Positions 36,943-45,775 are shown, counted from the first letter of the stretch. The stretch is 64,000 bases of DNA from Paramixta manurensis (GCF_013285385.1 NZ_CP054212.1:124001-188000), one strand, 5' to 3'. Program-made: numbers and translations. The notes: generated by a model from the sequence alone, not told the origin.

Positions 36943-36990
36943 TTAAGCTACGCATAACTCTTCGTAAGACAACACCATATGAACGTGGTA
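36943..36990. repeat. GST 3'-end remnant, copy 2
   Basis: In minus frame it reads YHVHMVLSYEELCVA then stop, homologous to the GST end YREHVMLSYEELRVV. More diverged than copy 1; the differences in the last six codons are all transitions. Confidence 0.75.
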
Positions 36991-37102
36991 TTAAGTCAAA
37001 AAAAGGGTCTTGGTTTTAGCTCTGTAACCTACACAAGGCAGACTATTCTCAGAGTAAAAGCGACCGTTTCAGCAGAGAAAGTCGTTTCTTTGTCGTGGAG
37101 CA

Positions 37103-37408
37103 ATGACGTTAAAATTACGCCCTGGTTACGATGGAACGTTATTTATACATAATAATGTGCAGGGAATCAGCATGGAAATTATTGGCGATAACACCTGTGT
37201 CACCAGCCTCAGCCTCAGCCTCAGCCTCAGCCTCAAAGGGAAGGCCGTTTACTATCGCGGTGGGCCGCATAAATACTGGCTTGAATTCCAGTTCGTGGAT
37301 GAGAACACCAACCTGGTGCTGAACGGCATCGGAACCGATCCCCGTAGCCATTCGATGGCGCACTGCTATCTGCCGTATCTCCAAAAATGCCCCGGAGGTA
37401 ACGGATGA
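37103..37408 (+). pseudogene. Lipase effector remnant with two internal deletions
   Basis: 101-codon open frame. Residues 1-65 match the start of the full lipase (MTLK-R-GYDGTLF, MEIIGDNTCVTSL, PHKYWLEFQFVDEN), then it jumps to the distal NLVLNGIGTDPRSHSMAH region and then to the last bases before the immunity start. Two deletions of about 1.6 kb and 0.2 kb removed the whole catalytic domain. A six-base repeat is expanded inside it. Its TGA overlaps the second immunity ATG, so it could still serve to couple translation. Confidence 0.85.
37204..37236 (+). repeat. Hexanucleotide repeat (CAGCCT) in the effector remnant
   Basis: CAGCCT is repeated about five times in the remnant; the intact lipase has only one CAGCCTCAGG at the same place. 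It encodes SLSLSLSL in frame. Six-base units do not shift the frame. Confidence 0.85.
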
Positions 37409-38187
37409 AGACGTTGAATTCTCTCAGTAGAGCCGCTGTTATTGGGTCCGCTTTCGGGCTGCTTTGCGGGTGTGATAACCGGCCTGACCGGACGCTTTCA
37501 CCTCCTGAAGATGCCAGATGGGTGACGGTGACTTTTCGCGTGCCGGAAGGGATAGCGCTACAGCCTGCAGAGCTACTGTACCGTTCGGCGCAGTGCAAAT
37601 CTGTACGCTATAACTCGAGTAATGAGCCTCATGATATTCCGGGCTATAACGATGTTGAGCGGCTATTCAGTGCGCAGGAGAACAGTAATATCCGCCATCT
37701 GCGCGTTGCTGTAGATGGCGGCGGCCGGTGTCACTGGCAACTGAACTCGCTGAGGGTGAGCTTCAGGATTGCGGGAGATAATCCGCTGGTGAAGGGAAAA
37801 GAGGTTATCGATACCAGCTATATCTTTGACTTCGGGGCCTACGGACTCAGCGACGGTTACGGAACCGGGCGGGCTAAAGCGTTCAGCGGGGAGCGGCTGG
37901 ATCTGAAAACAGACTTTTTCCCTATGGTATTTATTAATCATATGTTCAAAAAAACAACACTGAAACTTTTTGCGGGGGATACTAATTACGAGCAATGGCG
38001 TCGACGTTATCGCTTGTCTAATACGGATAACATTTATCTGAATCCATTAGTACATATCAATAAGCTCGTTACACTTGAGAGTCCTAATCCCCCTCCAGGA
38101 AATATTACCGCACTCTATCCTGATGGCAGCCGTGAGGATATACCGTATATCTATCCAGATCACGACAAGTTACTGTCGTTAAAATAA
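37405..38187 (+). CDS. Lipoprotein, second immunity copy
   Basis: 260-residue paralogue of the lipoprotein at 36020-36799, with near-identical signal peptide and lipobox (MKTLNSLSRAAVIGSAFGLL, CGC) and strong similarity through the first 180 residues; the C-terminal 70 residues diverge more (FINHMFKKTTLKLFAGDTNY compared with VHHIDNKLDLSLFGGDTG). It is intact although its partner lipase is destroyed, suggesting retention as an orphan immunity gene against related effectors. ATGA overlap with the remnant upstream. Confidence 0.72.
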   Translation: MKTLNSLSRAAVIGSAFGLLCGCDNRPDRTLSPPEDARWVTVTFRVPEGIALQPAELLYRSAQCKSVRYNSSNEPHDIPGYNDVERLFSAQENSNIRHLRVAVDGGGRCHWQLNSLRVSFRIAGDNPLVKGKEVIDTSYIFDFGAYGLSDGYGTGRAKAFSGERLDLKTDFFPMVFINHMFKKTTLKLFAGDTNYEQWRRRYRLSNTDNIYLNPLVHINKLVTLESPNPPPGNITALYPDGSREDIPYIYPDHDKLLSLK

Positions 38188-38205
38188 TCAAATCATGCAT
38201 TAAGT

Positions 38206-38230
38206 AAAAGGATCTTCCTGAGATCCTTTT
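38206..38230 (+). terminator. Terminator after immunity copy 2
   Basis: AAAAGGATCT-TCCTG-AGATCCTTTT: perfect 10-bp stem whose 3' arm ends in TTTT. It also lies just beyond the convergent GST gene. Confidence 0.85.
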
Positions 38231-38253
38231 ACGCCTTCAAACGCCAGGAATTT

Positions 38254-38895
38254 TTAAACCACACGCAACTCTTCGTAAGACAACATCACATGTTCACGGT
38301 AGGCCGGACGCTGTGTGAGGCGTTGATAATACGCGTAAAGCGCCGGTAAGTCGGCCCGCTCCATATCCAGGTCAAAGTAGCGATACAACAGTGAGCCAAA
38401 CGGAATATCGGCCAGGGTCAGTTGATTACCCACTAAAAAGTCGTGCTGCGACAGGCGTTGCTCCGCAATGTTTAAAAAGCCAGTCAGGCGAACTATTGCG
38501 GCGTGGATCGCTTCAGGGTGGCGATCTTTTTCCGCCACCCTAACCAGTTGCCAAAAAATAGGCGCGGTAAAGTTGAGCGAAACGTTTATTTTGGCCCACT
38601 CGGCCCAAATGTCGACTTCGGTACGGGCGGTTAGATCGCGCGGCCAGAATATCTCACTGCCATAACGCTGGCCTAAATAACGTAAGATAGCGTTGGTTTC
38701 AAACAGCGCAGGCCCGTTATCATCTTTTAGTACCGGTACCAGGCCGTTTGGATTCATTGCCAGAAAGTCCGGCGTATCGTTCCCGCCGTATTTCCCGCCG
38801 ACGTCGTAGCGCTCAAAGGGGAGCTGGAGTTCACCAATACCCCACATTAATGACTGCACGTTAGATGATGTTTTACGACCCCAAACCGTTAACAT
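38254..38895 (-). CDS. Glutathione S-transferase family protein
   Basis: 213-residue cytosolic GST. The N-terminal thioredoxin-like domain (MLTVWGRKTSSNVQSLMWGI) has Ser10/Ser11-type catalytic positions and the GSH-binding NGLVPVLKD and ETNAILRYL. The C-terminal helical domain contains FLVGNQLTLADIPFG. Its substrate is unknown. Its last 33-48 nt are duplicated twice upstream in the effector region, so this 3' end was the site of a duplication or insertion. Confidence 0.88.
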   Translation of the reverse strand: MLTVWGRKTSSNVQSLMWGIGELQLPFERYDVGGKYGGNDTPDFLAMNPNGLVPVLKDDNGPALFETNAILRYLGQRYGSEIFWPRDLTARTEVDIWAEWAKINVSLNFTAPIFWQLVRVAEKDRHPEAIHAAIVRLTGFLNIAEQRLSQHDFLVGNQLTLADIPFGSLLYRYFDLDMERADLPALYAYYQRLTQRPAYREHVMLSYEELRVV

Positions 38896-38950
38896 TGCGT
38901 TACCTCCCGCGAATAAAGTGTATAAGGCGGTGAAACTAAACCTGGCGTCA

Positions 38951-39883
38951 TTATTGCGGCATGGCGCTTAACGGAATAATTGCGCCGCGATACTGAATTA
39001 CCGTACTGGCCGTAAGATGACCACGTTTAGCCGCCTCTTCGGCGCTGCCGCCCTGTAACCGCACGGATAAATAACCAGCGCTAAAAGAGTCGCCCGCGGC
39101 CGTGGTATCCACCACTTTTTCCGGCGGCAGTTTTATCGCCGGTACGCTGAGTAACGGCGCATCTCCGAGGGCGATTAAACAGGCCTCGGCGCCGCGTTTA
39201 ATCACGATCTCTTCCACGCCTGCACCGCGTGCGCGGGCCACTACGGCTTCAACTGGCTCCTCGCCCCACAACGCGGTTTCATCGTCCAGCGTCAAAAACG
39301 CAATATCGGTGTGGGACAACATGGTGTGGTAAGCATGCTGCGTCTGTTGCGGGTTTGCCCACAGACGGGGACGATAGTTATTATCAAAAATAACCTTACC
39401 GCCGTTGCGACGACATTCCGCTAGCAGCGTCATCAGCTTTTCACGGCTCTCTGCGCTTAATATCGCCAGGCTAATACCACTTAAGTACAGATAATCGCAT
39501 TGTGCGAGTTGGCGGCAAATGTCTGCGGTATCCGGGCCTTCCAGCCAGTAGCGCGCGGCGGCTTCATTGCGCCAATAATAGAAAGTCCGTTCACCGCGCG
39601 CATCGGTTTCGATGAAGTATAAACCGGGTAGCTTATTTTCCAGACGCTGGATAAGGCCGGTATCGACCCCTTCACGCTGCCAGGCGTGCAGCATTTCATC
39701 ACTAAAATTGTCGGTCCCCAACGCGGTGACATAGGCGACGCTTAATTGTTCAGCCGCCACCTGACGGGCGACATAGACCGCCGTATTCAGGGTATCGCCG
39801 CCAAAGCCGCGGCTGAGCGCGGTTCCTTTCTCTGATAGCTCAATCATGCATTCGCCAATAATGGCTATTTTTTTCGTCGTCAT
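38951..39883 (-). CDS. kdgK: 2-keto-3-deoxygluconate kinase KdgK
   Basis: 310-residue PfkB-family sugar kinase that phosphorylates 2-keto-3-deoxygluconate, linking pectin and uronate breakdown to the Entner-Doudoroff pathway. PfkB signatures: RGFGGDTLNTAVYVARQ near the N terminus and DTTAAGDSFSAGYL near the C terminus, with the catalytic Asp of GDSF. Very close to E. coli KdgK. A KdgR-like palindrome lies 64-80 nt upstream of the start. Confidence 0.97.
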   Translation of the reverse strand: MTTKKIAIIGECMIELSEKGTALSRGFGGDTLNTAVYVARQVAAEQLSVAYVTALGTDNFSDEMLHAWQREGVDTGLIQRLENKLPGLYFIETDARGERTFYYWRNEAAARYWLEGPDTADICRQLAQCDYLYLSGISLAILSAESREKLMTLLAECRRNGGKVIFDNNYRPRLWANPQQTQHAYHTMLSHTDIAFLTLDDETALWGEEPVEAVVARARGAGVEEIVIKRGAEACLIALGDAPLLSVPAIKLPPEKVVDTTAAGDSFSAGYLSVRLQGGSAEEAAKRGHLTASTVIQYRGAIIPLSAMPQ

Positions 39884-39946
39884 CGATCTTAGCCTGTAGA
39901 AAAATCAGCCTTTAGTCTCGCCGTCGTTGTGAGGGGAGTCAATGAT

Positions 39947-39963
39947 TTAAAACAGTGTTTTAA
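39947..39963. promoter_or_regulatory. Candidate KdgR operator upstream of kdgK
   Basis: TTAAAACA-G-TGTTTTAA is a perfect 8-1-8 palindrome with the AACAnTGTT core of the KdgR consensus (AAATGAAACAnTGTTTCATT type). It sits 64-80 nt upstream of the kdgK start and in the divergent gap with pdeH. Confidence 0.65.
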
Positions 39964-40146
39964 TTTTATTTAAGTGCAGCGTATGCTGATTAAACTGCCT
40001 GATAAGGCGGCGAAATACAGTGCTATTGTCGCGATTGAATATGCAGACGGCTGGTAGAGTGCTTCGGCGAAGGGTTAACCGATGGTGACCATACGTTATC
40101 CCGACGCTGGCAAGCGCGGGCAACCTTTATAATCAGGAAACCAAGC

Positions 40147-40920
40147 ATGAGGATGAAGAATATCGGTCGCCGGCTTTCCTCCTCCGATGCCGTGCGCCAA
40201 CATCCGACTACGCGCTGCTACTGGCAGCAGTGTCGCCGCGACTATACGTTTCAACCGATCTATCGTGTGTGCGGTCGTCTCATGGCGATTGAACTGCTCA
40301 CCGCTGTGTTTCATCCGTCTGCGCCAATGCGGCGCCTCTCTCCGGAAGCCTATTTTACCGCGCTCGATATTTCCTGGCGGCTCCAAATCATTAATGAACA
40401 ACTGACACTGTTATCCGGCCTGGCGCCGTTTTTTCGCCAGCGTGATGTCATGGCCTCGGTCAATATTGATGGCCCAACCCTGTTGGCGATCCGTCGCCAT
40501 CCGGCAATCGGCGCGCTGGTCGCCAGTTTGCCGTGGGTTCGTTTTGAACTGGTTGAGCATGCCGTGTTGCCGCAGGAGGAGTGGGTTGCGCAGATGCCGG
40601 AACTGGGCGCGCTGTGGTTGGATGATTTTGGCACCGGCATGGCTAACTTTTCAGCGCTGACGGAATTGAAATATGAGCATGTTAAGCTTTCACGTGGCTT
40701 ATTTACCCAATTGCGGCAAACGGATGAAGGCCGCCATTTGTTCCCAATGCTCCTGGCGCTGATTAACCGCTACTGCAAAGGCGTGATTGTAGAAGGCGTT
40801 GAAACCGAGGAAGAGTGGCAACAGGTGCGTAATTCCCCAGCCTGTGCCGCACAAGGCTATTATTTCGCGCGCCCCGCGCCATTTAGCCAATTATCTGACC
40901 TACCATTCCAGCTCGCTTAA
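40147..40920 (+). CDS. pdeH: Cyclic-di-GMP phosphodiesterase PdeH (YhjH)
   Basis: 257-residue stand-alone EAL-domain protein, the main c-di-GMP phosphodiesterase that keeps YcgR inactive and permits swimming in E. coli. Active-site segments: IELLT in place of EAL (as in E. coli YhjH, which is functional), ASVNIDGPTL, LWLDDFGTGMANFSAL and VEGVETEEEW. No sensor domain or membrane segment. AGGA precedes the ATG. FliA control is known in E. coli; no convincing sigma-28 promoter is visible here. Divergent from kdgK. Confidence 0.93.
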   Translation: MRMKNIGRRLSSSDAVRQHPTTRCYWQQCRRDYTFQPIYRVCGRLMAIELLTAVFHPSAPMRRLSPEAYFTALDISWRLQIINEQLTLLSGLAPFFRQRDVMASVNIDGPTLLAIRRHPAIGALVASLPWVRFELVEHAVLPQEEWVAQMPELGALWLDDFGTGMANFSALTELKYEHVKLSRGLFTQLRQTDEGRHLFPMLLALINRYCKGVIVEGVETEEEWQQVRNSPACAAQGYYFARPAPFSQLSDLPFQLA

Positions 40921-40982
40921 TGCCGATTGCTCGCCTCTCGTCTATGTTTATATAAAGACAGGGGTCTGGTAAGGAGACAAAT

Positions 40983-43046
40983 ATGTCGCGAGCGGGGAAA
41001 ATAGCCAGTTGGGTGGTCGGAATTTTGTTGTTGCTGGTTGTGGTGATTGTCGTGGTGATCGCTACCTTCGACTGGAATCGCCTAAAACCTACCATTAACC
41101 AGAAAGTTTCGGCTGAATTAAATCGTCCTTTCGCCATTCGTGGCGATTTAGGCGTAGCGTGGGAGCGTAATCGGGAAGAGCCAGGCTGGCGTAGTTGGGT
41201 ACCTTGGCCGCATGTTCATGCGGAAGATATTATGCTGGGTAACCCACCGGAAATTCCGCAACTGGCGATGGTGCATTTGCAGCGCGTGGATGCCACGCTG
41301 GCGCCGCTCGCGCTGTTGGGTAAACAGGTCTATATCCCGTGGATTAAATTGCAGCAGCCCGATGCCAGCCTTATTCAGACCGCGGATAAAAAGAATAACT
41401 GGACCTTCAACCTCGCCGGTAGCGATGATAAAGAGGCTAATCAACCCCCTTCTGCCTGGTCGTTCCGGCTGGACAATATCATGTTTGATCGCGGACAAAT
41501 CGATTACCGCGATGCGATCAACCGTGCCGATGTGCATGTGGTGGTCGACCCGTTAGGGAAGCCAGTACCTTATGTGCAAATTGCGGGCGGTGATGAGAGC
41601 AAACGCCAGGATGCGGCCAATTTTGTATTCGGCTGGAAAGCAGACGGTACCTATAACAATGAGCAGCTAGATGGCGAAGGGAAAATTGGCGGCATGCTGT
41701 CTCTGCGCAGTAAAACCACGCCGTTCCCGATTGAGGCCGATGTTCGCAATGGTACCACGCGTGTCAGGCTGGCCGGGAGTTTGCAAGATCCGCTCAACCT
41801 TGGCGGCCTTGATCTCCGCCTGCGCTTCTCCGGCGATACGCTCGCCAATCTTTATGGGCTGACCGGTGTTCTGTTGCCGGATACGCCGCCGTATGAAACC
41901 GATGGTCATCTGATTGTGCACTTCCGCCAGGCGGGCGGCCCGGTGTTTCGCTATGACAATTTCAATGGACATATTGGCGATAGCGATATTCATGGTTCTC
42001 TCACCTATAGCCAGGGTAAACCACGCCCTAAACTGGAGGGATCGCTGGAATCTCGTCAGTTGCGTATGGCCGATCTGGGGCCATTAATTGGCGTCGACTC
42101 AGGGAAAGGGAGTGAAAAAACCAAACAGGCGAAGGCGAAGCGCGGCGATGCGTCTACGCAACCGGCAGACCGGGTGTTACCGCATGATAAGTTCGATACC
42201 AAAAGCTGGGATGTGATGGATGCGGATGTGAAGTTTAGCGGCAAACGTATTGAGCACAGTAACTCGCTGCCGTTAAGCGATCTCTATACCCACTTGATGC
42301 TGCAAAACGGCGATCTACGTTTAGATCCGTTACGGTTTAGCATGGCGGGCGGTAACCTGAACGCCGCTATTCATCTGGAAGGCGATAAATCGCCGATGCA
42401 AGGTCGGGCGGATATTCACGCGCGTAAATTGCATCTACGCCAATTACTGCCGAATGTGAGCGCCATGCAGAACAGCTTGGGCCAACTTAATGGCGATGCG
42501 ACGTTAAGCGGCACCGGTAACTCGGTGGCGGATTTATTAGCTACCAGCAACGGCGAGTTAAAACTGCTGATGAATGATGGCTTAATTAGCCGCAGCCTGA
42601 TGGAAATTGTTGGGTTGAACGTCGGTAACTATGTGGTTGGTAAACTGTTTGGAGATGATGAAGTGCGGATTAACTGTGCTGCCGCCAACCTCAATGTACG
42701 TAACGGGCTGGCCTCGACACGTCTGTTTGTCTTCGATACCGAAAACGCCATTATCAATATCAGCGGCACCACTAACTTCGCCAATGAGCGGATGGATTTG
42801 TCTATTGATCCGCAAAGCAAAGGGATCCGCATTATTACCTTGCGTTCGCCGCTGTATGTGCGGGGTACTTTCAAAAATCCGGATGCCGGCGTAAAAGCCG
42901 GGCCACTGATTGCCCGCGGCGCGGCGGCGGTCGCATTAGGCGCGGTGGTTGCTCCGGCTGCGGCACTGTTAGCCTTGGTATCGCCAAGCGATAATCAGGA
43001 CAACCAGTGCGTAAATGTCCTGCAACAGATGAAAGGGAAAAAATAG
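40983..43046 (+). CDS. yhjG: AsmA-family inner-membrane protein YhjG
   Basis: 687-residue protein with one N-terminal membrane anchor (residues about 8-28: SWVVGILLLLVVVIVVVIAT) followed by the AsmA N-terminal domain (FDWNRLKPTINQKVSAELNR) and a long beta-rich periplasmic part. AsmA-like proteins are bridge-type lipid transporters between inner and outer membrane. The C terminus has a hydrophobic Ala-rich stretch (GAAAVALGAVVAPAAAL). GGAG precedes the ATG. Position matches E. coli yhjG. Confidence 0.92.
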   Translation: MSRAGKIASWVVGILLLLVVVIVVVIATFDWNRLKPTINQKVSAELNRPFAIRGDLGVAWERNREEPGWRSWVPWPHVHAEDIMLGNPPEIPQLAMVHLQRVDATLAPLALLGKQVYIPWIKLQQPDASLIQTADKKNNWTFNLAGSDDKEANQPPSAWSFRLDNIMFDRGQIDYRDAINRADVHVVVDPLGKPVPYVQIAGGDESKRQDAANFVFGWKADGTYNNEQLDGEGKIGGMLSLRSKTTPFPIEADVRNGTTRVRLAGSLQDPLNLGGLDLRLRFSGDTLANLYGLTGVLLPDTPPYETDGHLIVHFRQAGGPVFRYDNFNGHIGDSDIHGSLTYSQGKPRPKLEGSLESRQLRMADLGPLIGVDSGKGSEKTKQAKAKRGDASTQPADRVLPHDKFDTKSWDVMDADVKFSGKRIEHSNSLPLSDLYTHLMLQNGDLRLDPLRFSMAGGNLNAAIHLEGDKSPMQGRADIHARKLHLRQLLPNVSAMQNSLGQLNGDATLSGTGNSVADLLATSNGELKLLMNDGLISRSLMEIVGLNVGNYVVGKLFGDDEVRINCAAANLNVRNGLASTRLFVFDTENAIINISGTTNFANERMDLSIDPQSKGIRIITLRSPLYVRGTFKNPDAGVKAGPLIARGAAAVALGAVVAPAAALLALVSPSDNQDNQCVNVLQQMKGKK

Positions 43047-43057
43047 CGGGCGTTTAA

Positions 43058-43086
43058 TTCAGGGCGGCGGGCATCGCCGCCCTGAA
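43058..43086. terminator. Bidirectional terminator between yhjG and yhjE
   Basis: TTCAGGGCGGCG (43058-43069) and CGCCGCCCTGAA (43075-43086): perfect 12-bp stem with a 5-nt loop, between convergent genes. Confidence 0.8.
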
Positions 43087-43089
43087 GGA

Positions 43090-44421
43090 TTAGCCTTCGT
43101 ACAACGTCTGATGGCGTGTCTCTTTACAGGCGAGCAACGCAATCAGCGTTAATACCGCCATTGAAGCCAAATACAGACCCACGGCAAACAGGCCGTAATG
43201 GGTGTTTAGCCAGGTAGCGATATAGGGTGCCACCGAGGCGCCAAGTATCGACGACAGATTGTAAGAGAATGACGCGCCGGTGTAGCGAACTTCGGTAGGA
43301 AACAGTTCCGGCAGTAAAGCGCCCATTGGGCCGAAGGTCAGCCCCATCACGCTCAACCCTAATAACAGGAAGCTCATCACCACCAGTTGATTACCCGAGC
43401 CGAGCATTACGGGAAACAGCAGTGAAAACGCGATAATCAACAACGTAATGGTGATCATTGTCTTACGGCGGCCAAAACGGTCTGCCAACAATCCGGCAAT
43501 TGGGACCATGACGCCAAAACCAATCACCGCCACCATTAACATCCACAGGAAGCTATTGCGCGAGAAGCCGAGACCTGCCGGCGCGGGCGCGGTACCGTAA
43601 CTCATGGAATAGACCGTCATGATGTAAAACAGCGTGTAGGTGGCCAGCATAATAAAGGTGCCAAGGATGGTCGCCGTCAGATGTTTACTCAGCAGCGTAC
43701 CAATTGGCACTCGCACCTGTTTCTTCTCTTTTTGGACCTTGGCAAATACCGGGCTTTCATGCAGCGAGACGCGCACATACAGGCCAATCAATACCAACAC
43801 TGCGGAGAGGACGAACGGCAGACGCCAACCCCATGCCATAAACTGCTCATCGGTTAACAGCCAGGAAAGCAGCAGAAAGGTGCCATTCGCGAAGAAAAAG
43901 CCAATTGGTGCGCCTAATTGCGGAAAAGAGCCATAGAGCGCGCGTTTTTTCGCCGGTGCGTTTTCGGTAGCCAGCAAGGCCGCGCCGCCCCATTCGCCGC
44001 CCAGACCCAGCCCCTGACCAAAGCGCGCCAGAGCCAGCAGCATCGGCGCGAATACACCGAGGGTGGCATAGCTCGGTAGCAGGCCGATAACCACGGTTGA
44101 AATTCCCATCGTTAAGAGTGACGCCACCAGCGTAGCTTTGCGCCCTATGCGATCGCCAAAGTGGCCAAACAACGCCGACCCAATCGGGCGCGCAACAAAG
44201 GCGATGGCGAAGGTGGCTAGCGACTGTAGCGTGGCAACCGTGGCATCGCCCTGCGGGAAGAAAATATGCGGGAAAACAATCACCGCGGCAGTGGCGTAGA
44301 TATAAAAATCGAAAAATTCGATAGCGGTGCCAATCAGCGACGCGACCACCACTTTACTGCGGGAGTTAACCGGCGTGGCGTCCTGTTCGGTGTCGAGCGT
44401 TGGGGCGATAGAGGCTTGCAT
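43090..44421 (-). CDS. yhjE: MFS metabolite:H+ symporter YhjE
   Basis: 443-residue major facilitator of the metabolite:H+ symporter subfamily, 12 helices. The family signature between TM2 and TM3 reads GHFGDRIGRKATL, and ALARFGQGLGLGGEWGGAAL is the hallmark of MHS members such as ProP and ShiA. The natural substrate of YhjE is not known; osmolyte or dicarboxylate-type substrates are plausible. Start ATG at 44421 with a weak ribosome site. Convergent with yhjG. Confidence 0.92.
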   Translation of the reverse strand: MQASIAPTLDTEQDATPVNSRSKVVVASLIGTAIEFFDFYIYATAAVIVFPHIFFPQGDATVATLQSLATFAIAFVARPIGSALFGHFGDRIGRKATLVASLLTMGISTVVIGLLPSYATLGVFAPMLLALARFGQGLGLGGEWGGAALLATENAPAKKRALYGSFPQLGAPIGFFFANGTFLLLSWLLTDEQFMAWGWRLPFVLSAVLVLIGLYVRVSLHESPVFAKVQKEKKQVRVPIGTLLSKHLTATILGTFIMLATYTLFYIMTVYSMSYGTAPAPAGLGFSRNSFLWMLMVAVIGFGVMVPIAGLLADRFGRRKTMITITLLIIAFSLLFPVMLGSGNQLVVMSFLLLGLSVMGLTFGPMGALLPELFPTEVRYTGASFSYNLSSILGASVAPYIATWLNTHYGLFAVGLYLASMAVLTLIALLACKETRHQTLYEG

Positions 44422-44701
44422 AATTGTTTCTTATTTGTAAATCCAGACAAAGAATCTTACGCACCCGTTTGCCCCGGTTCAATGGTTACCGGGTGTGGAA
44501 GCGGGTACGGAAACGTCGGCGAAGAAGATAATATTTAACACGGCAGCTTTATTGGCGGATGGCAGGAATACGCTGGCTTTTTCTGGCGCGAAACACTGTC
44601 TGTTGCGTGAATAAAAGTGAAATCTGGCATTCCGGCTGGCGGTTTACTCAACAGGCGCGGGTTTTCGCTGCCTGCTGCATGTAAACCGCCGGCTTCGTGG
44701 G
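44422..44701 (-). other. yhjE upstream region
   Basis: 280 bp between yhjD and yhjE (both minus strand), presumably containing the yhjE promoter. A plus-strand ORF that enters yhjD here is only its shadow. I see no confident operator. Confidence 0.4.
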
Positions 44702-45721
44702 CTAGTGGTGGGGGGTTGCCAGAACCGCTTCATCTTCTTTATCGTCCTTATATTTCGCGGTGGCTATCCAGGCGGCGCAAAACAGCGTCAAACGGGCAAA
44801 GAAATAGAAGAACGCCATTAACCCTAGCACGGAACCGAATGCCGCGCCGGAGGGCGAAGAGGCCAGTTTTGGCAGAGTAAAGGTCATAATAAATTTAATC
44901 ACTTCAAACCCGATCGCGGCCAGCAAGGTGCCGCGAAAGAGCGCTTTCTTGCGGGGTTTATGGCGCGGCAAGATCCAAAAAATCCACAAAAACAGCAGAT
45001 AGTTGGCGAAGATAGAAATTGACAGCGCGATGATGGTCATCGCCGGGCGCAGCCACTCAATACCATCAAGACCGAGCGCCTTGACGATTGCCGCCTGCGC
45101 CGAACCGGCGATTGAGGTTAATGACAGGGTAATAATCAGCGCCAGCACCAGCCCGGTCAGTGAAATGAAATCGCGGCTGTATTTAAAGTAAATTTTCTCT
45201 TTATCCTGCGGGTTACGCTCCCATACATCGCGCGACTGCGCGCGAATCGCCTCACGCAGGTTACCCATCCAACTAATACCGGAGTACAGGGCCAGCAGTA
45301 AACCGGTCAAGCCTACCGTAGTGCGTTGTCGGACCGCCGTATTTACCGTATTTTTTAGCGTATTCGCCAGCGTGGGATCGCTGATATTGCTCACCATGCG
45401 GTTGATAAGCTCAGTGAGCAAATCGGGATGCGACGCCAGCACGAAACCGACGGCGGCGAAAGAAACCATCAAAATTGGGATGAGCGAAAGAAAAGAGAAG
45501 TAGGTAATTGCCGCGCCAAACTGGCTGCCGAGACGATCGTTAAACCGTTCGCCCGCGCGAATAAAGTGTGCGACGGCAGGGATCGCCTGAAACCAACTGA
45601 CCAGACGCGAAACCCGCGTAATTGACCGATCCACAGTGGGGTTGCCGGTTTTAAGGGCAATCAGAGGCTTCTCCGCCTGGGATGGATTGTTGGTTGAGTC
45701 GTGCTGTTGCTTATCAGTCAT
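44702..45721 (-). CDS. yhjD: YihY/BrkB-family inner-membrane protein YhjD
   Basis: 339-residue membrane protein of the YihY/BrkB (UPF0761) family, with about six helices. The region RFNDRLGSQFGAAITYFSFLSLIPILMVSF is nearly identical to E. coli YhjD, as is GAAFGSVLGLMAFFYFFARLTLF. In E. coli, a yhjD mutation suppresses the requirement for LPS Kdo, linking it to lipid A export. Located next to the LysR gene as in E. coli. Confidence 0.92.
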   Translation of the reverse strand: MTDKQQHDSTNNPSQAEKPLIALKTGNPTVDRSITRVSRLVSWFQAIPAVAHFIRAGERFNDRLGSQFGAAITYFSFLSLIPILMVSFAAVGFVLASHPDLLTELINRMVSNISDPTLANTLKNTVNTAVRQRTTVGLTGLLLALYSGISWMGNLREAIRAQSRDVWERNPQDKEKIYFKYSRDFISLTGLVLALIITLSLTSIAGSAQAAIVKALGLDGIEWLRPAMTIIALSISIFANYLLFLWIFWILPRHKPRKKALFRGTLLAAIGFEVIKFIMTFTLPKLASSPSGAAFGSVLGLMAFFYFFARLTLFCAAWIATAKYKDDKEDEAVLATPHH

Positions 45722-45775
45722 GAAGCCGTTAGATCCTTCGCTTTAAGTATCCAGATTAAAATTATAGCCTTGCTC

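Larger units (their letters stand above)
36800..37102 (+). other. Spacer between the two effector-immunity modules
   Basis: 303 bp holding the terminator, a diverged GST-tail remnant (36943-36990) and a leader similar to that upstream of the full lipase (GTCAAAAA..., CTCTGTAACC, TTCAGCAGAGAAA). It is the promoter-proximal part of the second module. Confidence 0.6.

Noticed and set aside
37204..37236. Phase-variation switch by the CAGCCT repeat
   Set aside because: Six-base units leave the reading frame unchanged, and the gene is a remnant without catalytic domain.
39991..40017. Sigma-28 (FliA) promoter before pdeH
   Set aside because: TAAACTGC and a loosely spaced GGCGAAAT match only about half of each element; too weak to report.
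44617..44880. Plus-strand ORF opposite the end of yhjD
   Set aside because: It runs into yhjD antisense and has no signals of its own.
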